This document shows, one piece after another, positions 27,076-36,013 of a stretch of 64,000 nucleotides of DNA. How positions within the stretch are numbered: position 1 is the first letter of the stretch; each line of letters begins with the position of its first letter. The stretch lies in NCBI GenBank assembly GCA_963796125.1, contig CAWCKM010000050.1:11958-75957 (forward strand), read 5' to 3'. The notes under the pieces were generated by a model that was given only the letters and a program-made list of their open reading frames with translations, made no database searches and had not been told where the DNA came from. Both the position numbers and the translations under genes were made by a program. The stretch is from DASPRG01 sp963796125 (lineage in GTDB: Bacteria; Nitrospirota; Thermodesulfovibrionia; Thermodesulfovibrionales; SM23-35).

Positions 27076-28272
27076 TTGAGAAAAGCTATATTCATAATCA
27101 GTGCCTGTTGGATTCTGTTGGTGAGCATATCATTTTTATGGAATTACTCGAGCGCTAAAAAAGGACAGGAAACAATTGCATTTCAGACAGCAAGAAGTTT
27201 TTTTGATCAGATTGTAATAACCCGACGATGGAATGCAGGCCATGGTGGAGTGTATGTTCTCATAAACGACGACACGCATCCCAATCCATACCTTGAAGAT
27301 CCTCTAAGAGATATAGAAGTCAATCGAAATTTAAAACTTACCAAAGTCAATCCCGCTTTTATGACCAGACAGATTGCTGAAATTGCCGCACAACAGAAAG
27401 GGATATATTTTCATATTACCAGTCTGAAGCCAATACGTCCTGAAAATAAGCCAACAGCACGGGAAGAAAAGGCTTTAAAATCTTTCGAAACAGGCAGAAA
27501 AGAAATTGGTGAAATCATTACCGGGGAATCGGGAAAATACTTTTTTTATATGGCCCCTCTCATAACGGAGAAAGGGTGTCTAAAATGTCATGCTAAACAA
27601 GGGTATAAAGAAGGAGATATTCGAGGGGGCATTAGTGTAACCTTGCCCTTCTTACCAATATTACCACTCATGTCGCTAATAATAGGTCATTTTACAATAG
27701 GCTTGTCTGGTATATGCGGAATCGTCTTTTTTGGAGTGAAGCTTGACAAAGCATATAAAAAAATAAAGCAGCAGGCTGTCATCGATGCATTAACCGATAT
27801 TCCTAATCGCCGAAGTTTTTCAGAGCAGATACTGAGAGAATTCCGTGACAGTCGAAGGAACAAGTTACCTTTGTCTGTCATTATGTGTGATATCGATAAT
27901 TTTAAATCCTATAATGATACTTATGGACATAATAAAGGAGATGAATGCCTCAAACAAGTTGCCCAAATTATAAAGAGCACGTTACAACGACCCCGTGACT
28001 TTTGTGCCAGATACGGTGGAGAAGAATTCGTTATCATTCTGCCTGATACCTCAAGAGAGGGCGCAGTGTCTGTAGCCGAAGAGATCCGGGAAAATATTCA
28101 AAATACAAAAATCCCACATCCAAAATCATTACCATTGGGTGTTGTCAGCTTAAGTTTGGGTGTTTCAACAATGCCAAGCGATGTGTTTATATCCCCTGAG
28201 GAGTTGGTTAAACAAGCAGACAAAGCTTTATATATGGCAAAGCAAAAAGGTCGGAATCGTATAGAAATATAG
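27076..28272 (+). CDS. Membrane diguanylate cyclase with DUF3365 haem-type sensor
   Basis: A protein of 398 residues with TTG start. TM1 spans about residues 4-23. An extracytoplasmic DUF3365 (Tll0287-like) domain covers about 35-190 and contains the c-type haem motif C168-L-K-C171-H172. TM2 is about 193-220. The GGDEF domain has the active signature Y-G-G-E-E-F (314-318) and the allosteric inhibition site R305-P-R-D308 five residues before it. It should make cyclic-di-GMP in the cytoplasm in response to a redox or ligand signal sensed by the periplasmic haem. DUF3365 is known from sensor kinases and cyclases of anaerobes. It is a single-gene unit. Confidence 0.92.
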   Translation: MRKAIFIISACWILLVSISFLWNYSSAKKGQETIAFQTARSFFDQIVITRRWNAGHGGVYVLINDDTHPNPYLEDPLRDIEVNRNLKLTKVNPAFMTRQIAEIAAQQKGIYFHITSLKPIRPENKPTAREEKALKSFETGRKEIGEIITGESGKYFFYMAPLITEKGCLKCHAKQGYKEGDIRGGISVTLPFLPILPLMSLIIGHFTIGLSGICGIVFFGVKLDKAYKKIKQQAVIDALTDIPNRRSFSEQILREFRDSRRNKLPLSVIMCDIDNFKSYNDTYGHNKGDECLKQVAQIIKSTLQRPRDFCARYGGEEFVIILPDTSREGAVSVAEEIRENIQNTKIPHPKSLPLGVVSLSLGVSTMPSDVFISPEELVKQADKALYMAKQKGRNRIEI

Positions 28273-28394
28273 GGTGAAGGAAGAACGTTAAATTCATTCT
28301 TATTGACGGCTAACACGCCCTTTTCTTCCTGGACCATCAGAATCTTCTTTTCAATCATCTTAACAGGAATCAGTTAAAACCCAAGAAGCTTTTA

Positions 28395-29162
28395 TTATTT
28401 CCCCTCTTTCCCCCATTTGTCCAAAAAAGGTTTAATCAAGTCTATTGGTACAGGAAATATGATTGTTGAGTTTTTCTCGGTAGCAATCTCTGTCAGGGTC
28501 TGGAGGAACCTGAGCTGTAAGGCAGACGGTGCAGTTGCGATGATATTTGCGGCATCTGCAAGCTTCTGTGAAGCCTGGAACTCTCCTTCTGCATGGATTA
28601 TCTTTGCCCTTCTTTCACGTTCAGCCTCTGCCTGTTTTGCTATTGCCCTTTGCATCTCTATTGGCAGATCAACATTCTTTACCTCCACTGCTGTAACCTT
28701 TATTCCCCAGGGTTCTGTCTGGAAATCAATCACCTTCTGCAGTTCTGCATTGACTTGTTCCCTGTTTGTAAGAAGGTCATCGAGCTGGCTCTGACCAAGG
28801 ATACTCCTGAGCGTTGTCTGAGCTATCATTGATGTTGCATATAAGAAATCCTCTACTTCTGTAATAGCCTTTATCGGTTCAATGACCCTGAAATAGACAA
28901 CAGCATTCACCTTAACTGAAATATTGTCCTTTGTTATTACATCTTGAGATGGAACATCCATTGCAACGATACGAAGGCTCACCTTCACAAGCCTATCAAT
29001 TATGGGCCAGATAATGACAAGTCCCGGACCTTTTACGGGAATAACCCTTCCAAGCCTGAACACTACTCCCCTTTCATACTCTCTCAAGATCTTTATTGCG
29101 CTTGAAAGAAAATAAAAGCCTAAAATAATGACCAGAGAGAAAACCCATGAATGATGGTGCAA
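28395..29162 (-). CDS. Slipin / stomatin-like SPFH protein
   Basis: A protein of 255 residues. One N-terminal membrane segment (S-L-V-I-I-L-G-F-Y-F-L-S-S-A-I) is followed by the SPFH (band 7) domain: E-Y-E-R-G-V-V-F-R-L-G-R-V, G-P-G-L, D-V-P-S-Q-D-V-I-T-K-D-N and A-E-A-E-R-E-R-R-A-K. It lies 102 bp after an NfeD gene on the same strand; slipin with NfeD is a widely conserved pair in which the NfeD protease is thought to cleave the slipin C-terminus. Role: organisation of membrane microdomains (inferred from family). Confidence 0.93.
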   Translation of the reverse strand: MHHHSWVFSLVIILGFYFLSSAIKILREYERGVVFRLGRVIPVKGPGLVIIWPIIDRLVKVSLRIVAMDVPSQDVITKDNISVKVNAVVYFRVIEPIKAITEVEDFLYATSMIAQTTLRSILGQSQLDDLLTNREQVNAELQKVIDFQTEPWGIKVTAVEVKNVDLPIEMQRAIAKQAEAERERRAKIIHAEGEFQASQKLADAANIIATAPSALQLRFLQTLTEIATEKNSTIIFPVPIDLIKPFLDKWGKEGK

Positions 29163-29264
29163 ATGGCATATTTACCTCCCTTTCTTAATCGTGATGCGTG
29201 ATGAGTAACGAGTGATGAGTTTCATAAATATTTCTTTCACCAATTACTCATTACGGATCACATA
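29163..29264. repeat. Low-complexity ATTACTC/GAGTAA-type spacer
   Basis: Between slipin and nfeD runs a stretch built of GATGAGTAACGAGTGATGAG and its approximate inverse CACCAATTACTCATTACG. A related run (CTCGTTACTCGTTACTTG) lies at 51548-51567. These quasi-repeats look like a dispersed low-complexity element. Confidence 0.45.
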
Positions 29265-30567
29265 TCACAGTTTTTTTACTTTTACCTTCAAATCCGAGAC
29301 TGCCTCAACTATTACTTTTTCTCCCTTTGCTATAGGCTCATCGGAATATGCTGACCAGCGTTCACCGTGTAATAGTACCATACCTCCATCTTTTGTTATC
29401 TCGGTATACGCAACACCTTGAGCTCCCGTGAGACCTTCAGAGCCGGTAACAGGTTTTCTCTTATATGCTTTGTAGGCAAGCCCAAATGTGAGGGAAAAGA
29501 ACAGAGTTGTTATGAAAACAGCAGGAAGAATAATCGCGAGCGAGAGTTTCATAAATGGAGCAGGGGACTCAAAGAGCATAAGTGAACCTATAACCATAGC
29601 GATGACCCCTCCGATAGTAAGTACACCATGGGATATGATCTTTACCTCGAGGATGAAGAGAATGATGGCAAGGATAATCAGCAAAAGCCCTGCATAATTC
29701 ACCGGAAGTGTCTGGAAAGCATAAAAAGCAAGGATGAGAGAAATTCCTCCCAATACACCGGGGAAAATTGCACCCGGGTTTGTAAGCTCAAAGAAGAGGC
29801 CGTAAAAGCCGAGGAGCATGAGGATATATGCGATGTTCGGGTCAGAAATGAGGTTGAGTATTCTGTATCTGAACCCCATTTCTTCTCTGACCACTACCGC
29901 ATTTTTCGTATTCAGAACCTTTTCACCCATGACCGTCCTAACCTTTCTCCCATCTATATCAGCAAGAAGAGAGTTCAGGTCTTTACTGACAAGGTCTATA
30001 ACGCCTTCTTTCAATGCCTCTGCCTCTGTTGCAGAGATGCTCTTCCGTACTGCGTCCTCTGCCCATTTTGCATTCCTGCCGTTCCTTTCTGCAAGAGACT
30101 TTATATAGGCTGCAGCATCATTCGTCGCCTTTTCAGCCATCGTCTTTATCCATCTTCTCTCCGATACCTACTGGATGGGCTGCACCGATATTTGTACCCG
30201 GCGCCATAGCTGCAACATGGGCAGCAAGTGTTATGAATACACCTGCAGAGGCTGCCCTGCTCCCGCTTGGTGAAACATAGACAATAACAGGCACTTCACT
30301 TCCGATGATATCCTTCACAATATTTCTCATGGATGTATCAAGTCCTCCCGGTGTATCAAGCTCGATGACTAATGCCTCAACCTTTTTCTCATTCGCCTTT
30401 TTAATACTCTTTCCGATAAATTCTGATGCTACAGGATTTATAACTCCATTGACGGTAATGACCATGACTTCCCGTTTTGGCTCTTCCGAAAAGATAGAAG
30501 ACGAAAGAAGAGATAAGAAAAGAATTAGAAAAATGAAAAGTAAAGTTCGTTTAAGCATATCGATCAT
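29265..30567 (-). CDS. NfeD family membrane serine protease, frameshifted
   Basis: A ClpP-class (S49-like) protease with membrane and OB-fold domains. The signal peptide (T-L-L-F-I-F-L-I-L-F-L-S-L-L) is followed by V-I-E-L-D-T-P-G-G-L, the serine site S-R-A-A-S-A-G, and the Lys-bearing A-E-K-A-T-N-D-A-A-A-Y. Then come four to five membrane helices and the C-terminal NfeD OB-fold (G-V-A-Y-T-E, G-E-R-W-S-A-Y-S-D). The frame breaks near 30140, at a run of three A where two would keep K-M-D-K-T-M-A-E-K together. Partner of the slipin immediately downstream. Confidence 0.9.
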
Positions 30568-30610
30568 TGATTCTTACGACATAACCGTTCTCCACAGCCA
30601 ATCTTTTTCT

Positions 30611-30675
30611 CTGTCACTCCCGCTTGATCGGGAGTCCTTCCGAAAGAAAGATTCCGGACAAGCCGGAATGACAAA
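30611..30675. repeat. Double hairpin TGTCA...TGACA (REP-like)
   Basis: ACTCCCG / CGGGAGT (30616-30622, 30629-30635) and ATTCCGG / CCGGAAT (30651-30657, 30663-30669) lie between outer GTCA and TGAC ends. It lies upstream of nfeD in a gene-free gap of about 290 bp. Confidence 0.65.
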
Positions 30676-30793
30676 GTCACAACTGGGATAAGACATTAGA
30701 TTAGTGTAGCTCATTAGACTGCGAACTTCGCAGGCTTTCATAAAAAATTATAGACCTTAGAGGAATAAATTACAATAAAGAGGTTCATTAAAG

Positions 30794-30838
30794 ACCTCCC
30801 CTTTTCCCCTCCTTGCCAAGGAGGGGATTGGGAAGGCT
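30794..30838. repeat. C-rich intergenic palindrome
   Basis: CCCCTCCTTGCCAAGGAGGGG forms a perfect core hairpin, flanked by CCTCCCCTTTT and GGGAAGG arms. It lies just after the fhs stop codon and could end its transcript. Confidence 0.6.
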
Positions 30839-30856
30839 TAATGAAAAAACAATCTT

Positions 30857-32633
30857 TTAAAATAGTCCTTTTACCTTACCTGTCTTTAAATCTACATCAA
30901 CACGGCGATAAGCAGGATCAGATGATGTTCCCGGCATGAGGCTGATGTTTCCTGCCACAGGGCAGATAAACCTTGCACCACCATACGTGAGAAAATCACG
31001 AATATGGAGTGTCCAGCCCTTTGGTACACCTTTGACTGTAGGGTCATGAGAAAGAGAAAGATGGGTTTTGACCATCATGGTGGCATAGTCTTTGAACTTG
31101 GGATCCTTTTCAAACCTTTCTGCTTTTGCAGTTGCTTCAGGAGAATAGCTCACACCATCTGCACCGTAAACCTCTTTTGCTATCAGTTCAACCCTCTTCC
31201 GTATTGGTGTATCAAGGTCATAAAGAAATTTAAAATTGACCTTATCATTACATGCATCGAGAACTGCATCAGCCAGTTCAAGTGCACCTTCGCCTCCATA
31301 CTGCCAGTGCTGAGAAACCGCAACACGTGCGCCCGCTGCCTCGCACATCTTCTTGGTCAATTTAACCTCTTCATCAGTATCAGTATGGAACCGGTTTATG
31401 CAGACAACAGGGTTTATCCCTGCCTTTTTAACGGTATTGATGTGATGTATGACATTTTTCATTCCATCCTCAAGCCATTTCAGATTCTCCTCAAAATATT
31501 CCTTTGGAATCGGTCTTGCCAGGTACAACAGGGAGCGCACCTGCATTCACACCATGATGCTTCAATGCCCTTATCGTAGCAGTAATAACCGATACATTCG
31601 GTATGTTTCCGGAATAACGACATTTTACATTCCAGAACTTCTCAAAACCAATATCAGCGCCAAAACCTGATTCTGTAATATGATAGTCAGATAATTTAAG
31701 GCACATCTTGTCAGCAACAACCGAGGACTGTCCAACAGCAATATTTGCAAATGGTCCTGCATGAACAAAGCAGGGTTGTCCCTCAAGACTTTGGAGCAGA
31801 TTAGGATTTATGGCATTCCGCATCCATGCAGTCATCGCACCGGCAACCTCGAGGTCTTCTGTCGTTACCGGGTTGCCCTGTTTGTCATAAGCAACGACGA
31901 TTCCACCCATTCTCTTCCTGAAGTCTGCAAGATCGCTGAAGATGGAAAGGATCGCCATGACTTCTGAGGAAACAGCTATCCCGAATTTTGAAGGCATCAT
32001 GAACCCATCCATCTTGCCGCCGATTCCAATGATAATGTTCCTGAGTGCCTGTGCACAAAAATCCATGACCCATCCCATTTCAACATTCTTCGGGTCTATG
32101 TTGAGACGCTTTAGATTTCTCTTTGCAAGCTGCTCATCATTATAGTTAAATTCGTGCTGCATCCTCGCTGTCGTTGCAACCATAGCAAGGTTATGTGCGT
32201 TCATAACGGCATTAATATCACCGGTAAGACCAAGTGAGAATTCTGTTAAGCGGAATACATTGCGAGAGTCCTCCTCCTGCGGCCGATCCCTTGATATTCA
32301 TGGTTGGTCCACCGGATGGTTGGCGGATGCATGCAGTAACATTTTTATCGCGCTTTCCTATACCCTGAAGAAGGCCCATGGTGGTAGTGGACTTTCCCTC
32401 TCCAAGGGGGGTTGGTGTTATAGCTGTTACTTCGATGAACTTCCCGTCAGGCTTGTCTTTCAACCTCTCCAGGACACTGCATAAAACGAACCTTTGCAAC
32501 ATAATGTCCGTGGGGCAACAACTCCTCTTTTAGTATCCCCAGTTTCTCAGCTAGTTGCTGAGATGTCTTCATACGTTGTTCTGCTTCCTCTGCAATCTGC
32601 CAGTCTGCATGTTTTGGTTGGATCAAGTGGCAT
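30857..32633 (-). CDS. fhs: Formate--tetrahydrofolate ligase, multiply frameshifted
   Basis: ATP-dependent formation of 10-formyl-tetrahydrofolate from formate. The N-terminus lies in broken frames from ATG 32633 (M-P-L-D-P-T, then H-A-D-W-Q-I-A-E-E-A-E-Q). The P-loop region T-P-T-P-L-G-E-G-K-S-T-T-T, C-I-R-Q-P-S-G-G-P-T-M-N-I-K-G and M-N-A-H-N-L-A-M-V are diagnostic. The tail (L-M-P-G-T-S-S-D-P-A-Y-R) is intact. Frame changes fall near 32612, 32490, 32235 and 31530. It is the last gene of the formate dehydrogenase cluster, 112 bp after the cNMP-binding gene. Cytoplasmic C1 metabolism, first step of the methyl branch of the acetyl-CoA pathway or purine supply. Confidence 0.93.
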
Positions 32634-32745
32634 CTCTAAAAATCCCCCTTTCTGTTTTTTTGTAAGGCACTGTAAGGCACAAAGCGTCTAACGTACCTAT
32701 ATAAGAATAATCCCCTACTTTCTTACTCTATACTGTTTTATGGTC

Positions 32746-33194
32746 TTAGTAGCTTATCAATGCACTCAGGAATTTATCAGTGGTGCGTCTGAGCTTTTTG
32801 CTCATCTCAAGGGCAATCTTTTGGAGGATGTAACATGCAAGTTTTAAATCTTCTACCAGGAGTCTTTCAAACTCTTCCCGTGGAATAAGGAAGAGTTCTG
32901 AGTCTTCAACAGCAACAGCGCCTGCAACATGATGACGTTTTTCGAGGATAGACAGCTCACCGAAGAAATCTCCCGGCGTTACAACGGTAAGAGTCTGTCT
33001 CCAGCCATCAGCAGTAACCCTTGATATTTCAACCTTGCCTGAGTGAAGAAGATAAACCCCCCGCGTATCCTCTTTTTCTTTAAAAAGAGACTCCCCTTTT
33101 TTAAGGCTTACCTTTTTCACGATTTTGAGAGCTTCTCAAGGCCCTCAGTGTCAATATCACTGAATAAAGTCTGTTGTTTTAATGCCTGAATCAT
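32746..33194 (-). CDS. Cyclic-nucleotide-binding domain protein, frameshifted near the start
   Basis: A CRP-like cNMP-binding beta-barrel without a DNA-binding domain: G-E-S-L-F-K-E-K-E-D, G-V-Y-L-L-H-S-G-K-V-E-I, G-D-F-F-G-E-L-S-I-L-E (phosphate-binding cassette start). Helices at the end could dimerise. ATG 33194 (M-I-Q-A-L-K-Q-Q-T-L-F) joins the rest after adding one A to the A-run near 33122; otherwise ATG 33120 would be the start. It lies 16 bp after fdhA and before fhs, so it probably regulates or couples formate metabolism by protein contact. That is inference. Confidence 0.8.
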
Positions 33195-33210
33195 TTTTAT
33201 ACCTCCTCAC

Positions 33211-36005
33211 TCATGAATTCTGTATCTGATATTTCATTAGTCTAAAGTGCTCTTCCACTTTTACTGCACATATCTTCAGCTCCGGTATTTTTGCGATAGG
33301 GTCGAGGGCAGTACTGGTAAGCACATTTGCTGCTGCCTCCCTGAAATGAAAAGGCATGAAGAGCATTCCTTTTATAGGTCTATCAGAAATGATAGCCTTG
33401 ATGTCAATAGATCCCCTTCTCGACGAAACCTTCACCCATCTTACCGTCATTGATGCCCAGTTGTTTTGCATCACTGGGATGAATTTCAATATATGCCTCA
33501 GGTGATACTTTATTTATCGCATCAATCTTTCTTGTCATTGAACCTGTATGATACTGGAAAAGCAGCCTTCCTGTCGAGAGTAAAAATGGATATTCCTCGT
33601 CAGGTAGTTCTTCAGAAGGCCTGTATCTGACAATACTGAATGCAGCCTTTCCCCTTGGAAAACCTCCTTTGAAGAGATATTGTGTTCCGGGGTGATCAAG
33701 AGTAGGACATGGCCACTGAAGACCCTTGATATCTAATCTCTTGTATGTCATCCCTGCCAATGCTGGCCAGAGCTTCCCTGCCTCCTGAAATACCTCTTCC
33801 ACAGAGTCATACCTCATCCAGTATCCGAGCCTTTTCGTAAGTTCTATAATGATCCATGAATCCTCTTTTGCCTCACCCGGCGGTTCCACTGCCTTCCTGA
33901 CTCTTCTGCACCCTTCTTTCCGTATTGGTAAATGTCCCATCCTTTTCTGCAAAACAGGCTGCAGGCAGCACAACATCAGCAAGTTCTGCTGTCTCGGTCA
34001 TGAAAATATCCTGAACAACAAGAAAATCTAATTTTTTCAATGCCTCAATCGTATGGTTCACATCCGGGTCGCTCAAGACAGGATTTTCTCCCATTATATA
34101 CAATGCCTTTAGATCTTCCTTCCTGTTGCTGCCTTTGCCATTTCTGAGGCTGTCAGCCCTATCTTATCAGAGAGTTTGACGCCCCATGCCTTTTCATATC
34201 TTTCTTTTATTCCTGGTATATTCACCCTCTGATAACCAGGATAAAAATCAGGTAAACAACCCAAGTCACAGGCTCCCTGAACATTGTTCTGTCCTCTCAA
34301 CGGATTAACCCCTGTGCTCTCCCTGCCAAGATTTCCCGTCATCATTGCCAGGTTAGCTATGGAATAGACATTTTCTGTCCCGTGAGTATGCTGGGTAATC
34401 CCCATGGTATAGTAAATTCCAGGTCTGATTGCATTACCATAAAGAAGGGCAGCCTTGATAATGTCTTCTCTGGGAACTCCTGTAATCTTTTCCGCCAACT
34501 TCGGGCGTATATTCCTCAAGACATTCCTTGAAGGATTCAAATCCCTCTGTCCAGGATTCGATGAATTTCTTATCTATCAGACCCTTCCTTTACTATCACA
34601 TGCATGATGGAATTCAGAAGGGCGACATCCGTACCTGGTTTATGTTGAAGCCAGAGAGTAGCGAACCTCACAAGGTCAATTCTTCTTGGGTCAGCAACAA
34701 TGAGTTCTGCACCTTTTCTTATAGCCTTCTTTATTTTTAAACCTATTATAGGGTGCGTTTCTGTTGTGTTTGAGCCTATAACGAAGATGACATCATGGTT
34801 TTCTATTTCAGGGATAGAGTTAGTCATAGCCCCTGATCCAAACACTGCAGCCAGACCGGCTAACGTTGAGCTGTGTCAGTACCGGGCACAATGGTCAACG
34901 TTGTTTGTACCGATACCGGCACGCATGCATTTCTGGAAAAGATAATTTTCTTCATTTGTGCATCGTGCTGAAGCAAGCCCACCGATCGAGTCAGGACCAT
35001 ACTTCCGTTTTACTTCTTTCAGCCGCTCAGCAACGTAATCAAGTGCCTCTTCCCATGAAGCCTCCCTGAAGAGTGAGGAGTTTCTGATTTCGGATCTCCC
35101 TCTACCCCTGCGCGATCTCGAGGTGGGGAGGCTGAGGGAGGGGCTGCAACTGCTGATTGTTCTTTTGGAGCTATTCTTATAAGTGGTTTTGTGAGTCTTT
35201 CAGGACTATGAACAAATCCGTAAGCAAATCTCCCTTTTGCACAAAGCCATCCTTCATTGATTGTCTCAGGTTTTGAAGAGACCCTGATGATCTCGTTTCG
35301 CCTGACATGAAGGGTAAGGTTACACCCGCATCCGCAATAAGAGCAAACAGTGTCAATTTCTTTCAAGTTCTGTCTCCCCTTCTGACCCCACATTTTTCCT
35401 GTAAGAGCTCCTGTTGGGCATACTGCAACACATTGACCGCAGAACTCACAGTCGAGGTCTTTTTCATAAGGAGGGGAAATTTTCGTTCTAAATCCTCTGT
35501 GGATGAAATCAATAGCGCCAACGCCTTCAACTTCATCACATACTCGCACACATTGACCACAGAGTATGCACTTCTCCATATCTCTTTCTACGAAAGGATT
35601 GTTATCTCTCTTCTTGTATATTCTTCTCTCGCCTATAAACCGGTTTTCCTTGATCCCGTAAAAATAGGCAAGTTCCTGGAGCACGCAATCACCTGCCCTT
35701 TCGCATACCATGCAGTCATTCGGGTGATCGGAGAGGATGAGTTCAAGGGTTGTTTTCCTCATCTTTTCCAGGTTAGGGCTTGTTGTTATGACCTCCATCC
35801 CCTCATTTACAGGTGTTGTACAGGCTGTAACAGGCCTTGCCAGGCCTTTAATTTCTACGATACAAAGCCGGCACCCTCCATAAGGGGTAAGTGCAGGATG
35901 GTGACAGAGAGTCGGTATCGGGATGTCGAGTTTCCTTATGGCATCAAGAACTGTGGAACGCTTCCTGATCGTGACCTTCTTTCCATCTATTGTTATCGTT
36001 ACCAT
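33211..36005 (-). CDS. fdhA: Selenocysteine formate dehydrogenase, catalytic subunit, multiply frameshifted
   Basis: About 920 residues. The NuoG-like N-terminus carries a [2Fe-2S] motif (C-H-H-P-A-L, C-R-L-C), the His-Cys3 cluster (H-P-N-D-C-M-V-C) and two [4Fe-4S] motifs (C-I-L-C-G-Q-C, C-E-F-C-G-Q-C). The molybdopterin part starts with C-S-Y-C-G-C-G-C. The active site reads V-D-H-C-A-R-Y-TGA-H-S-S-T, with TGA (34878-34876) at the selenocysteine position of FDH. It ends with the dinucleotide-binding domain (F-R-E-A-A-A-N-V-L-T). Frames change near 35090, 34575, 34115, 33915 and 33440. It works with the NuoF- and NuoE-like subunits upstream to couple formate/CO2 to NAD(H). Confidence 0.9.
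34839..34878 (-). promoter_or_regulatory. In-frame UGA with SECIS-like hairpin in fdhA
   Basis: After UGA come 18 bases and then the loop GGUCU, closed by AGCC and GGCU. From my knowledge of E. coli fdhF, its SECIS has the same GGUCU apical loop at the same 18-base distance. Together with the alignment to the FDH active site, this supports selenocysteine insertion by SelB. selA, selB, selC and selD are not in this window. Confidence 0.8.
35096..35140. repeat. C-rich palindrome inside fdhA
   Basis: CTCCCTCTACCCC (35096-35108) pairs with GGGGAGGCTGAGGGAG (35125-35140) with one bulge. It encodes a low-complexity Pro/Ala/Ser/Arg linker between the iron-sulfur domain and the molybdopterin domain, which is longer than I expect for FdhA. 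It resembles the intergenic palindromes of this window. Confidence 0.55.
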
Positions 36006-36013
36006 ATCCTGCC

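Noticed and set aside
28098..28358. 86-codon minus-strand frame behind the diguanylate cyclase
   Set aside because: It mostly overlaps the cyclase 3' end; only its first codons lie in free DNA and they show no family.
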